A stretch of DNA of 64,000 nucleotides from Streptomyces sp. HUAS ZL42 (GCF_040782645.1 NZ_CP160403.1:3534001-3598000); one strand, 5' to 3'. Shown: positions 1-7,778, numbered from the stretch's first letter. The notes: generated from the letters alone by a model not told the origin. Numbers and translations are program-made.

Positions 1-157
1 GGACGCCGAGCCGGCGGGCGCTGCTTGGGTCCTCCGGGCCGGACTCCGGACGCTCCTGCGCCGACGCGAAGTCGCGCCAGGGAGGCGGCGCGGGCAGCCC
101 CCGTACACCGTCGTGCGGCTGACCCACTCCGCGGTAGATCCGCCAGTCGTTCACCAT
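1..157 (-). CDS. MoxR-type AAA ATPase, N-terminal fragment (cut by window edge)
   Basis: Only the first 52 codons lie in the window; the gene runs off the left edge. The reading frame begins ATG at 157 with a strong ribosome site (GGGAGGAG) 4-5 bases upstream and gives [17 protein letters not shown] followed by a proline-rich stretch ending in PPWRDF. From memory this is the typical start of Streptomyces MoxR-family AAA ATPases that are encoded with VMAP and vWA proteins; no Walker motif is inside the window, so the family call rests on this N-terminal resemblance and on its neighbours. It follows the trypsin-VMAP gene on the same strand after a 140-base gap, consistent with one operon. Shorter than 300 bases here, so the call is moderate. 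Confidence 0.55.
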   Translation of the reverse strand, partial: MVNDWRIYRGVGQPHDGVRGLPAPPPWRDFASAQERPESGPEDPSSARRLGV

Positions 158-297
158 GGCTCCTCCCGGCTCTGGTGATCATGCAGCGGGCCCGGCCGTT
201 CGACGTACGACGTTACCGCGCCTGCCTGGGTTTCAGAGCGCCCGATGCCGATTCTGGTCGGCGAACGCCCTTGCGAAACGTGTGAGTTGACAGGGAT

Positions 298-2424
298 TCA
301 GGAGTCCGGGGCGATGAGAGGAGGTGGTTGCACGGCCTCCGTTCCGTAGGGAGGGCGGTCCGGCGGGTCCAGCATGACGGCGATCCTGCCCTCGAGTCCT
401 TGAGCCCGGGCCGTGTCGGGATCGGCGGACCTGATGCGCAGTTCGCGCACCGGGGCGTGCATACCGTCCGGGCGCCCGGCGTGTTCCAGCAGGCGGGAGG
501 CCTGCTCGTGGAACGCGCGGCACTGGTCGTGGTCGTGACCGTCCCGGCGCCAGAGCACCACGGAGTGGCCGGCCATGAGCGCGGCCGCCATGGCCACCTT
601 GCCGTCACCGCTGCCGACAGGCCCGCAGAAGACGGGGACGCTCCCGTCCTCCATGGCGAGCAGCCGGGCGAAGACGGCCCATTTCCCCTCCCCGCGGCCC
701 CCGGCCGTGTGGCCGTCGGCCGGAGCCTCGCCGCGCAGCGGCCGATGGGCGAGCGGTCCGCGCACCATGCGGTTCCAGCGCGTGCGCCACTCGGGGGAGG
801 GCGGCTCGGTGGCGCGTCTGAGGTCGCGGATCACGACGGTCCGGCGCCGGCCGAGCGGCATCGACCGCTCGTCGAAGAAGTCGTCGTCCTCGAAGTCGTC
901 GGTGCCGTCGGCTCCGTCGCTGCCGTCGCTGCCGTCGCTGCCGTCGCTGCCGTCGCTGCCGTCGCTGCCGTCGGGGGCGAGCTGCCAGTCGTCGACCGGC
1001 AGGTCGAACAGCCGGCGTGGGAGGAAGACCTCGACGGCTGCGAGGTGTTCCCCGTGGTCGCCCTGGCTCAGGGCCCTGGCCAGCGGCTCCCGCAGGGTCT
1101 CGGACAGCTGGTCCGCGGGTACACCGCGGTCGTCGCCGTCGACGGGGGTGACGTCCCGGCCGTCGTACAGGAGCTGGACGCTCCACGGATAGAGGTCGCC
1201 GTAGAGACGGTCGCCGACCTTGACGAGGACGTCGGTGCGCACCCGGGCCCGCGACTTCGCCAGGGTCAGCGGCCCGGCGCCGAACAGGCCGGAGATGAGG
1301 GCGTCGACGACCTCGCGCACCGCCCAGTAGGCGTGCCGGGCCGCCTGCTCGGTGATCCACGCCGCGAACGCCCGCAGCCGCTCCCGGTCCACCTCGGTCG
1401 CGCGGTGCCGGATGCAGTGCTGGGCCACCTTCGCCGCGTACAGCAGGACGGCGTCGAGGTCGACCAGGGATCCACCGGTCATGCGGTTGCGGTCGCGCAG
1501 GCCGTGCAGCAGCCCCGCGCCCTCGCGCCAGGTACGCGGCTCGAAGAGGATCGGCGAGCTGTACTTACGGCCCGAGACCAGGGACCTGACCTCGTGGACG
1601 AGGTGCGTGACATCGCCCGACCGGACGGGCGGCGGAAGGTGCGCGAGGTGGCCGTAGAGGTGGACGCGCAGTTCGGGGCTGATCCCGGAGGCCTCACGGC
1701 CCGGCAGCTCCTCCTGGACGGTGGCCCAGGTGTCGTCCCCGGGCGCATCGGTGAGGAGCCGGAAGTGATGCAGGTCGTGCTCGCGCAGCACCGTGTGCAT
1801 GACGTCGCCGTCCCGCAGGTCGAACAGCTCGCGCAGTGCGGTGATCGGCACGGCGGCCCCCTCGTCCCGCCCGCGCCCCTTGTTCATCCCGATGACGGCG
1901 CCGTACCGCAGGTCGACCACGGGCCCACCGGACAGCCCGTCGACCGGCAGGCTCTCGGTGATGACCAGCGCGCTGCCGTCCCTGCCGTTGGCCTGGCCGA
2001 TGCTCTGCCGTATGCCGACGTCGCCGGTCTGCCGCGACCAGCCGTGCAGGCCGACCGGGGCGGGGACGCTCGGGGCCCGGTCGCTCAGCCACACGCACCG
2101 CGCGTCGTCGGCGTCCCGGACCCGGACGAGCGCGATGTCCGGTAACTTCCAGCGGTCGTCGAACGCGTCCGCCGCCTGGGGCCGGGGCTTGGCGAGGATC
2201 ACCTGGCCGGTGGTGGTGCCGCCCTGCCAGGTGACACCTACGGCGCTCTCTCCTCGCAACACGGCAGCTCCCCCCTTTCCCACCACGTGAGCGCAGGTCA
2301 GCAGCCAGCCCGGCGCTATGTAGAAGCCCGATCCCCAGTACCCGTCACGGTCCGGTGCATACCCGCCGCCCGGCGCCTCGATGCGCGCCAGCGAGGGGCG
2401 CACCACGTCTTCCAGGGGGCTCAT
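298..2424 (-). CDS. Trypsin-like protease fused to VMAP-type C-terminal region
   Basis: 708 residues. The N-terminal 200 residues form a trypsin-fold serine protease: His46 (TCAHVVG), Asp96 (PDIALV) and Ser165 (GLSGGPVV) are the visible catalytic triad, with no signal peptide, so it should act in the cytoplasm. A helical middle region (about 215-480) resembles effector-associated/VMAP regions; an acidic DGS-repeat linker (about 485-515) leads to a C-terminal domain rich in Trp, Gly and Pro that resembles VMAP-C. In the published conflict-system framework (vWA-MoxR-VMAP ternary systems), such trypsin-VMAP proteins are thought to be held by the ATPase and released to cleave targets when a trigger is sensed. 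It overlaps the upstream Trypco1 gene by ATGA, and the AAA gene follows. Domain limits past the protease are inferred by eye. Confidence 0.75.
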   Translation of the reverse strand: MSPLEDVVRPSLARIEAPGGGYAPDRDGYWGSGFYIAPGWLLTCAHVVGKGGAAVLRGESAVGVTWQGGTTTGQVILAKPRPQAADAFDDRWKLPDIALVRVRDADDARCVWLSDRAPSVPAPVGLHGWSRQTGDVGIRQSIGQANGRDGSALVITESLPVDGLSGGPVVDLRYGAVIGMNKGRGRDEGAAVPITALRELFDLRDGDVMHTVLREHDLHHFRLLTDAPGDDTWATVQEELPGREASGISPELRVHLYGHLAHLPPPVRSGDVTHLVHEVRSLVSGRKYSSPILFEPRTWREGAGLLHGLRDRNRMTGGSLVDLDAVLLYAAKVAQHCIRHRATEVDRERLRAFAAWITEQAARHAYWAVREVVDALISGLFGAGPLTLAKSRARVRTDVLVKVGDRLYGDLYPWSVQLLYDGRDVTPVDGDDRGVPADQLSETLREPLARALSQGDHGEHLAAVEVFLPRRLFDLPVDDWQLAPDGSDGSDGSDGSDGSDGSDGADGTDDFEDDDFFDERSMPLGRRRTVVIRDLRRATEPPSPEWRTRWNRMVRGPLAHRPLRGEAPADGHTAGGRGEGKWAVFARLLAMEDGSVPVFCGPVGSGDGKVAMAAALMAGHSVVLWRRDGHDHDQCRAFHEQASRLLEHAGRPDGMHAPVRELRIRSADPDTARAQGLEGRIAVMLDPPDRPPYGTEAVQPPPLIAPDS
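901..975 (-). repeat. 9-bp in-frame tandem repeat coding for (Asp-Gly-Ser)n
   Basis: Within the trypsin-VMAP gene a 9-base unit (GCCGTCGCT on the + strand) is repeated about six times perfectly with two diverged units, giving six DGS triplets plus DGA and DGT before an acidic DDFEDDD tract. The array forms a flexible linker between domains. Because the unit is a multiple of three, copy-number change would alter linker length without frameshift. Confidence 0.9.
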
Positions 2425-2831
2425 ACGGCGCCGGAGGCCGAGGATCCGGTCGCCGTGCCGCCGCCGGCTCGCGGCCCGGGGACCGTCCCGTCACCTTCGC
2501 TCACAGGTTCGGTCCAGGTCAGGGACACCGAGAGGGAGGCCTGTCCGCCGGCTCCCGCGATGGCGCTCACGATCCTGCCCGCCTGCACCGACAGTTCGAT
2601 GCCGAAGCTGACGGAGACCTCGACCGGTGCCGTCGTGTCCAGCCCGGCGCGCAGGGAGCGCACGACGCCGCCGACCGTGCCGGCGAGACCCCCCGCCATG
2701 CCGAGGACCTGGTCCCCCGCGCCCGTGTCCCGGTAGCCGTCCCGCTCCAGCGCGGCCTCGTCGGCCGCGCCGATTCTGGCCCATACGACGGTCCCGTCGT
2801 CGAGCCGTACCCTTTCGACCCCTCCGCCCAC
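2421..2831 (-). CDS. Trypsin-co-occurring domain 1 (Trypco1, CU044_2847-like) protein
   Basis: 136 residues from a GTG start. The N-terminus (VERVRLDDGTVVWARIG) and the central block on GIELSVQAGRIVSAIAGAGG followed by a beta strand ending SLSVSLTW match the Trypco1 domain found beside trypsin-fold proteases in bacterial conflict loci. The Gly/Ala/Thr-rich tail is probably disordered. Its stop overlaps the ATG of the trypsin-VMAP gene (ATGA), so the two are translationally coupled. Its molecular role is not established; in the family it is thought to be an accessory or sensor unit of the trypsin system. The start is less certain because no clear ribosome site precedes the GTG. Confidence 0.7.
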   Translation of the reverse strand: MGGGVERVRLDDGTVVWARIGAADEAALERDGYRDTGAGDQVLGMAGGLAGTVGGVVRSLRAGLDTTAPVEVSVSFGIELSVQAGRIVSAIAGAGGQASLSVSLTWTEPVSEGDGTVPGPRAGGGTATGSSASGAV

Positions 2832-3012
2832 GGCGCCCCCGTCCGTTCGCCTCCGGTTCCCCGCGTCCGCGGAAGAACTCGTACCGCAATGGGAGGAGAA
2901 GGCTAACTCCGGATGCGGACGAGTGCGAGGGGCAACGATCAGTGACGACCGGTAACGACCGCCTGGTGAGGGGGTTCTGCCCTACTCCGTCAGATTCGTC
3001 GACCCTTCCCGG

Positions 3013-3192
3013 TCACTCGTCGTCCTCGTCGTCCAGCCGCGCGAGCCAGGTCGCCAGCCGCTCGACCGGCACCTCGAAGTCCGGGTTCAGGTCCACGAAC
3101 GTCCGCAGCTGCTCGGCGAGCCACTCGAAGGTGATCTCCTCCTCGCCGCGCCGCTTCTCCAGCTCCTCGATGCCGCGGTCGGTGAAGTACAT
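3013..3192 (-). CDS. Small conserved actinobacterial protein (DUF6104-like)
   Basis: 59 residues, beginning MYFTDRGIEELEKRRGEEE and ending in the acidic LDDEDDE. It is almost entirely helical and charged, with a Trp-Leu-Ala repeat (WLAEQL, WLARL). The sequence is one I recognise as highly conserved across Streptomyces and usually annotated as a DUF6104 protein; no function is known. AGGAGAGCCTC on the minus strand lies just upstream of the ATG, but spacing is loose. It stands alone between the conflict operon and the DUF4097 gene. Confidence 0.75.
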   Translation of the reverse strand: MYFTDRGIEELEKRRGEEEITFEWLAEQLRTFVDLNPDFEVPVERLATWLARLDDEDDE

Positions 3193-3390
3193 GAGGCTCT
3201 CCTGCGTGCGTTCGTCCGTACGTGCGTTGCTTCTGCCGACAGCCTATGTAACAGGGCCCGAACGGGGGCGGGGACGGGCTTGGCGAGGGGCGCGGCGCCG
3301 TTCCGAGGCGGCGCACCGGCGCGGGCCGTGCGCCGGTGGCGTGACACAGCGCGCCGACCGCTCCCGATCGGTGATCACCGGAGGGAATGC

Positions 3391-3439
3391 TTGACTTCCC
3401 ACGGCCGCGATATATCGTGAATTACGGAAGACGCGATAT
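3391..3439 (+). promoter_or_regulatory. Promoter and palindromic operator of the DUF4097-padR operon
   Basis: In the 328-base gap 3193-3520, TTGACT (3391-3396) and TATCGT (3413-3418) are spaced by 16 bases and read toward the DUF4097 gene. The -10 region lies inside a perfect 10-bp palindrome CGATATATCG (3408-3417), and an inverted partner (ATATCGTG at 3412-3419, CGCGATAT at 3432-3439) follows. AT-rich palindromes of this kind stand out in GC-rich DNA and fit PadR autoregulation; the operator assignment is inference. I see nothing else in the rest of the gap. Confidence 0.5.
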
Positions 3440-3520
3440 GGCGCGATGGCTCGTCGCGTGTGTCCGGTGCCCGTTTGTGTTCGGTGTTCGTTTCCGCCCC
3501 TGGGCGAGGAGGTCCGCATC

Positions 3521-4576
3521 ATGTCCGAGTGGTCCGTCGCAGAGCCGAAGAAGCTCACGTTCGACGAGCCCGTGAGCGAGCTTCACGTACGCATCGTCAA
3601 CGGAACGGTGAACGTCGTGGGCACGGAAGAGGGTTCCGCCCGTCTGGAGGTCTCCCGGATCGACGGCCCACCCCTGGTGGTGACCCAGCAGGACGGCACG
3701 CTCACGGTGGCGTACGAGGACCTGCCCTGGAAGGGCTTCCTCAAGTGGCTCGACCGCAAGGGCTGGCGGCGCAGCGCCGTCGTCTCCCTCGCCGTTCCGA
3801 CACGCACCCGCGTCGAGGTCGGCGTGGTCAGCGCCGCGGCGGTGGTCTCCGGGATCGACGGCCACGCGGAGGTGAAGGGCGTCTCCGGCGACACGACTCT
3901 GGTGGCGCTCAGCGGACCGGTGCGCGCGGACACCGTCTCGGGCAGCGTGGAGGCCCAGGCCCTCACCGGGGACCTGCGGTTCAACTCCGTCTCCGGCGAT
4001 CTGACCGTGGTCGAGGGCGCGGGTTCCTCCGTGAAGGCCGACTCGGTGAGCGGCTCGATGATCGTCGACGTCGACCCGACGAGCCGCCCCACCGACATCA
4101 CCCTGACCAGCGTCTCCGGCGAGATCGCCATACGGCTGCCCCACCCGGCGGACACGCAGGTGGAGGCGAACACCGCGAGCGGCACGGTCTCCAACGCCTT
4201 CGAGGACCTCCGGGTCAGCGGCCAGTGGGGCGCCAAGCGGATCACCGGCCGACTGGGCGCGGGCAACGGCCGCCTGAAGGCGACGACGGTCTCGGGCTCG
4301 ATCGCCCTGCTGCGCCGCCCACCGGCGGAGGACGAACCGTGGGACGTGGAGTCGGACGACGTGCACCCGGACGACATGGGCCCGGCGACCGAGGACAGGC
4401 AGCCGAAAAGCGCAGCCCCAGCGACCGAGGACACGCAGGGCGCCTCCCCCGCCGGCCCGGCGCAGGGAGCACAGTCCGACTCGGGGGACAATTCCGTTTC
4501 CGGCCGGGGCGAGGGCTCGAAGTCGACCCCGACCAGCACCCCGGCCGACGGCACGACCGACAAGAAGGTGCTCTGA
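3521..4576 (+). CDS. DUF4097 beta-strand repeat protein
   Basis: 351 residues. The start ATG at 3521 is chosen over an earlier in-frame ATG because GAGGAGGT sits 8 bases before it and the protein then starts at MSEWSVAEPKKLTF. From about residue 30 to 285 it contains repeated short beta strands with a VSG motif roughly every 18-22 residues (GVSGDT, TVSGSV, SVSGDL, SVSGSM, SVSGEI, TVSGSI), the hallmark of DUF4097 proteins that fold as a beta-helix-like adhesin scaffold. No signal peptide or membrane segment is present, and the last 70 residues are acidic and low complexity. It is 1 base from padR, so the two form one operon. DUF4097-PadR pairing is common in Streptomyces; function unknown. Confidence 0.85.
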   Translation: MSEWSVAEPKKLTFDEPVSELHVRIVNGTVNVVGTEEGSARLEVSRIDGPPLVVTQQDGTLTVAYEDLPWKGFLKWLDRKGWRRSAVVSLAVPTRTRVEVGVVSAAAVVSGIDGHAEVKGVSGDTTLVALSGPVRADTVSGSVEAQALTGDLRFNSVSGDLTVVEGAGSSVKADSVSGSMIVDVDPTSRPTDITLTSVSGEIAIRLPHPADTQVEANTASGTVSNAFEDLRVSGQWGAKRITGRLGAGNGRLKATTVSGSIALLRRPPAEDEPWDVESDDVHPDDMGPATEDRQPKSAAPATEDTQGASPAGPAQGAQSDSGDNSVSGRGEGSKSTPTSTPADGTTDKKVL

Positions 4577-4577
4577 C

Positions 4578-5636
4578 ATGCCTCCCGTCTTCGCCCACGG
4601 CCGCCTCCGCCTCTACCTGCTGAAGCTGCTGGACGAGGCCCCGCGCCACGGCTACGAGGTGATCCGCCTCCTGGAGGAACGCTTCCAGGGGCTGTACGCG
4701 CCGTCGGCGGGCACCGTGTACCCGCGACTGGCCAAGCTGGAGGCCGAGGGCCTGGTCACCCACACCACCGAGGGCGGCCGCAAGGTGTACGCCATCACCG
4801 ACGCGGGCCGTGCCGAACTGGCCGACCGCAGCGACGAGCTGGCCGACCTGGAACTGGAGATTTTGGAGTCGGTGGCGGAGCTGGCCGCCGAGATCCGGGC
4901 CGACGTACGCGGCGCGGCGGGCGACCTGCGGCGCGAGATGCGGGCAGCGGCCTCCGAGGCACGTTCGGGCTCGAAGACCGCCGCAGGCGAACACGGCGGC
5001 CCCTTCGGGGACTTCACGGACTACGGCGACAAGGAGGCCTGGCGCGCCGCGAAGGAGGAGATGCGGCGCGTCAAACAGGAGTGGAAGGAGCAGGCGCGGC
5101 GGGCCAAGGACGAGAGCCGCAGGGCCCGCGAGGAGGCCCAGCGGGCCCGGCACCAGGCCAAGGAGGCGCAGGAGCGGGCCCGGGCGCAGGCCCAGGAAGA
5201 GGTGCAGCGCATCGCGCGGCGGGTCCAGGAGCAGGTGCAGGACCATTTCGCGCGCGGCGACTGGCCCACCGGGCTGCGGGAGGGCCTGACCGAACTGGCC
5301 AAGGAGTTCGGCGAGTTCGGGAAGGACTACGGGAAGGAGTTCGGCAAGGACCTCGGGTTCGGCCGGACGGCTCCCGGCGGAAAGTCCGCGCCGGAGCCCG
5401 AGTACACGCCGTCCCCCGAGGATTTCCCGGCGGAATACGAGCCGGCCTGGGCCCACGAGGACCCCACCGGCGACCCCGCCCGCGACCTGGACCGCCTCCT
5501 CGACCGTTTCCGCGACGACATCCGCGACGCGGCCCGCGATCACGGAGTCACCACCGACCAACTCCGTGACGCCCGCCGCCACCTGTCGACGGCGGCGGCC
5601 CACATCGGCGCGATACTGCGCGCACCGAAGGCGTGA
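4578..5636 (+). CDS. PadR-family transcriptional regulator with long coiled-coil tail
   Basis: 352 residues. Residues 1-85 form the PadR winged helix (GRLRLYLLKLLDEAPRHGYEV, then AGTVYPRLAKLEAEGLVTH and GGRKVYAITDAGRAEL). The remainder is unusually long for PadR: a helical segment to about 125, then a highly charged Glu/Arg/Lys/Gln stretch (about 150-225) with coiled-coil character, and a Gly/Lys-rich FGEFG-type stretch before a final helix. PadR proteins usually repress their own operon by binding AT-rich palindromes, which matches the operator at 3408-3439. It follows the DUF4097 gene by one base. The ligand is unknown. Confidence 0.9.
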   Translation: MPPVFAHGRLRLYLLKLLDEAPRHGYEVIRLLEERFQGLYAPSAGTVYPRLAKLEAEGLVTHTTEGGRKVYAITDAGRAELADRSDELADLELEILESVAELAAEIRADVRGAAGDLRREMRAAASEARSGSKTAAGEHGGPFGDFTDYGDKEAWRAAKEEMRRVKQEWKEQARRAKDESRRAREEAQRARHQAKEAQERARAQAQEEVQRIARRVQEQVQDHFARGDWPTGLREGLTELAKEFGEFGKDYGKEFGKDLGFGRTAPGGKSAPEPEYTPSPEDFPAEYEPAWAHEDPTGDPARDLDRLLDRFRDDIRDAARDHGVTTDQLRDARRHLSTAAAHIGAILRAPKA

Positions 5637-5654
5637 CACCCGGCGCCGGAAGGA

Positions 5655-5673
5655 GGCGGGCCCTCAGCCCGCC
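5655..5673. terminator. Bidirectional hairpin between padR and the Clp_N gene
   Basis: GGCGGGC (5655-5661) and GCCCGCC (5667-5673) form a 7-bp perfect stem between two convergent genes; the loop includes the stop codon of the minus-strand Clp_N gene. There is no long T run, as is usual in Streptomyces. Confidence 0.45.
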
Positions 5674-6227
5674 TTCGCCTCTCCCTCGCCGTACAGCACG
5701 CGCGTCAGCGTCTCGAAGGTCACCCCGTGATCGGCGAGGACCTCGGCGGGCACGCCCGGGCGGACGGTGAGGGCGAGGAGGAGGTGTTCGTCGCCGATGT
5801 GACTGTCACGGCGGGCCACCGCGGTGCGCAGCGCCTGTTCGAGGGCGTCCTTGGCGCCTCGGCTGAAGTTGCGGCGACCCGACCACCAGCCCTTGTCCTT
5901 CCGGTCACCGGACATCGCGCCCACGCCGTGAACCTCCTCGACGCGGGAGACGATCTCGGTGACGTCGATCCCCAGTCCCGCGAGGGCCTCGGCCTCCGCC
6001 CGGGACAGCCCCGCGCGTCGGCGCGCCTCGTCCAGCGCCCGCCGTACCGACTCCTTGCGCTCGCCCAGCCCGAGCGCGGCCAGCGCGAAGGAGCCCCGGC
6101 TCGCCTCCCGGTCGAGCAGGGCGAGCAGCAGGTGCTCGGCGTCCACGGACTGCGCGCCCAAGCGTTCGCAGTGCTCGACCGCGCCTCGCACCACGTCACG
6201 AGCGTCCCTGGTGAACCGTTCGAACAT
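5664..6227 (-). CDS. Clp N-terminal (Clp_N) domain protein without ATPase
   Basis: 187 residues, MFERFTRDARDVVRGAVEHCERLGAQ onward. It carries two Clp_N repeats: SVDAEHLLLALLDREA near residue 35 and IGDEHLLLALTVRPG near residue 150, the fold used by ClpA/ClpC to bind adaptors and substrates. There is no AAA domain, so it is not a chaperone by itself; it may act as an adaptor or decoy for ClpC-type unfoldases. The start ATG at 6227 shares its last base with the stop of the upstream HTH gene, so translation is coupled. Regulation is inferred to be by that HTH protein through the twin operators at 6440-6482. Confidence 0.85.
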   Translation of the reverse strand: MFERFTRDARDVVRGAVEHCERLGAQSVDAEHLLLALLDREASRGSFALAALGLGERKESVRRALDEARRRAGLSRAEAEALAGLGIDVTEIVSRVEEVHGVGAMSGDRKDKGWWSGRRNFSRGAKDALEQALRTAVARRDSHIGDEHLLLALTVRPGVPAEVLADHGVTFETLTRVLYGEGEAKAG

Positions 6228-6436
6228 CACTGCCTCCCGTACTTCTTGTGCACGGCCTGCCTGCTGACGCCGAGTTCGGCGGCGATCTCCTGCCACGACC
6301 AGCCCTGATTGCGCGCGCTGCGCACCTGCACCGCCTCCAGCTGCTCCAGCAGCCTCCGCAGTGCGGCGACGGCGCGCAGTCCGACCCGCGGATCGCGGTC
6401 GCCCGCGCGCTCGGCGAGATCCGTTGCTTCGGTCAT
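6227..6436 (-). CDS. Small helix-turn-helix regulator
   Basis: 69 residues. A first helical segment (LRAVAALRRLLEQLEAVQVRSAR) is followed by a helix-turn-helix, WSWQEIAAELGVSRQAVHKKYG, at residues 46-67. It has no ligand domain. It is translationally coupled (overlapping stop and start) to the Clp_N gene and its ATG lies 6 bases below a near-consensus -10 box, so the mRNA is probably leaderless. Two identical-arm palindromes overlap the promoter, which suggests autorepression. The pairing with a Clp_N protein recurs in Streptomyces; the signal is unknown. Confidence 0.85.
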   Translation of the reverse strand: MTEATDLAERAGDRDPRVGLRAVAALRRLLEQLEAVQVRSARNQGWSWQEIAAELGVSRQAVHKKYGRQ

Positions 6437-6439
6437 GCC

Positions 6440-6482
6440 GTCAACTTACGTTGACACGGCCGGCATGTCAACCAAAGTTGAC
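6440..6482 (-). promoter_or_regulatory. Leaderless promoter with two tandem 16-bp palindromic operators
   Basis: On the minus strand, TTGACA (6466-6471) and TAAGTT (6443-6448) are separated by exactly 17 bases, and the HTH gene's ATG lies 6 bases after the -10 box. Two palindromes with identical arms, GTCAAC-N4-GTTGAC, lie at 6440-6455 and 6467-6482, centred 27 bp apart and overlapping the -10 and -35 elements. This arrangement predicts tight repression by a dimeric HTH protein. Confidence 0.75.
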
Positions 6483-6522
6483 GTAGCCGTCGACGCGGTC
6501 CGCCCGCCCCGGGCACACAAAA

Positions 6523-6548
6523 GGCGGGCCCGGAAACCCGGACCCGCC
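6523..6548 (-). terminator. Intrinsic terminator of the zinc-binding dehydrogenase gene
   Basis: GGCGGG and CCCGCC arms extended through CCGG form an 11-bp stem with one mismatch around an AAA loop. Read on the minus strand the hairpin is followed by TTTTGTGT, a usable U tract. Confidence 0.75.
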
Positions 6549-6566
6549 AACCGAACAGAGCAACCG

Positions 6567-7532
6567 TCAGGAATGAGTCAGGACGATCTTGCCGAACTGG
6601 TCGCCCGACTCCAGCCGTTCGAAGCCCTCGCGGGCCCGGTCCAGCGGGAGCACCTCGTCGATGACGGGCCGTACGCCGGTGGCTGCACAGAACGACAGCA
6701 GGTCCTCCAGTTCCTCCTTGGTCCCCATCGTGGAGCCGACGACCTTGAGTTCGAGGAAGAAGATGCGGGTCAGCTCGGCATGCGAGGGCCGGTCACCACT
6801 GGTCGCACCCGAGATGACGAGCGTGCCGCCGGGCCGCAGGGACTTCACGGAGTGCGACCACGTGGCGGCGCCCACGGTCTCGATGACGGCGTCCACGCGC
6901 TGCGGCAGCCGCGCGCCCGACTCCAGCGCCTCCACGGCGCCCAGCTCCACGGCTCGCTTCCGCTTGGCCTCGTCCCGGCTGGTCGCGAAGACGCGCAGCC
7001 CCGCGGCCTTGCCGAGCACGATCGCGGCCGTGGCGACACCGCCGCCCGCACCCTGCACGAGGACGGAGTCGCCGGGCCGTACACCGGCATTGGTGAAGAG
7101 CATGCGGTACGCGGTCAGCCAGGCCGTGGGCAGACAGGCGGCCTCCTCGAAGGAGAGCTCCTTGGGCTTGGGCAGGACGTTCCACGTCGGCACGGCGACC
7201 TGTTCGGCGAAGGTGCCCTGGTAGCGCTCGGTGAGGATGGAACGCGGCTCCCGGGGGCCGACGCCATGGCCGGTCTGGCCGATCACGGAGTGCAGGACGA
7301 CCTCGTTGCCGTCCTCGGCGACACCGGCGGCGTCGCAGCCGAGGATCATCGGCAGCTTGTCCTCCGCGAGGCCGACGCCACGGAGGGACCAGAGGTCGTG
7401 ATGGTTGAGGGAGGCGGCCCTGACATTGACGGTGCTCCAGCCGGGACGGGCCTCGGGGGCCGGGCGCTCCCCCAACTCCAGACCGGAAAGCGGCTGGTCG
7501 CGGTCGATTCGGGCGGCGTAGACGGCGAACAT
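6567..7532 (-). CDS. Zinc-binding dehydrogenase / quinone oxidoreductase-like (MDR family)
   Basis: 321 residues from the ATG at 7532 (MFAVYAARIDRDQPLSGLE); an earlier in-frame ATG would add 19 residues atypical for the family. The GroES-like catalytic domain (ASLNHHDLWSLRG, then ILGCDAAGVAEDG) is followed by a Rossmann domain with VLVQGAGGGVATAAIVLGKAAG near residues 170-190. The zinc-ligand pattern of classical alcohol dehydrogenases is not evident. It probably reduces a carbonyl or enone with NAD(P)H; the substrate is unknown. It stands as a single gene with its own terminator at 6523-6548. Confidence 0.85.
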   Translation of the reverse strand: MFAVYAARIDRDQPLSGLELGERPAPEARPGWSTVNVRAASLNHHDLWSLRGVGLAEDKLPMILGCDAAGVAEDGNEVVLHSVIGQTGHGVGPREPRSILTERYQGTFAEQVAVPTWNVLPKPKELSFEEAACLPTAWLTAYRMLFTNAGVRPGDSVLVQGAGGGVATAAIVLGKAAGLRVFATSRDEAKRKRAVELGAVEALESGARLPQRVDAVIETVGAATWSHSVKSLRPGGTLVISGATSGDRPSHAELTRIFFLELKVVGSTMGTKEELEDLLSFCAATGVRPVIDEVLPLDRAREGFERLESGDQFGKIVLTHS

Positions 7533-7650
7533 GAAGCCGACGATAGGGTCCGGGCCGGGTTGGCGAAACCAGGGGGGCCTGTGAGACATGCCCTCTTGCG
7601 CGAGCGCCTGCGGCCTGCGAGGACGGATCGGAACGGTTGAGCGCCGGTCC

Positions 7651-7735
7651 GCATCATCCAGCCCGTCCGGCGTTTGAGGACGAGGCCCGTTCAGGGCCGA
7701 AGCAGGGGTCCGGGGGCGGCAGCCCCCGGGGACGG
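7651..7735. repeat. Dispersed Streptomyces intergenic repeat
   Basis: The stretch around CATCCAGCCCGTCCGGCGTT, TGAGGACGAGG and GGGGGCGGCAGCCCCCGGGGA is one I recognise as a repeat sprinkled through Streptomyces intergenic regions. It contains GC-rich hairpin-forming segments and lies between the minus-strand dehydrogenase and malic-enzyme genes. Function unknown; it may act as a transcript end or stability element. Confidence 0.6.
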
Positions 7736-7778
7736 CGGCTTGCGAACCACCCGAACGGACGGGTGGGCGGGCAAAGAA

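Noticed and set aside
328..2145. Long open reading frame (605 codons) on the + strand opposite the trypsin-VMAP gene
   Set aside because: It is the antisense shadow of a GC-rich gene: the protein is low in hydrophobic order and has no recognisable domain, while the minus-strand frame shows an intact protease triad.
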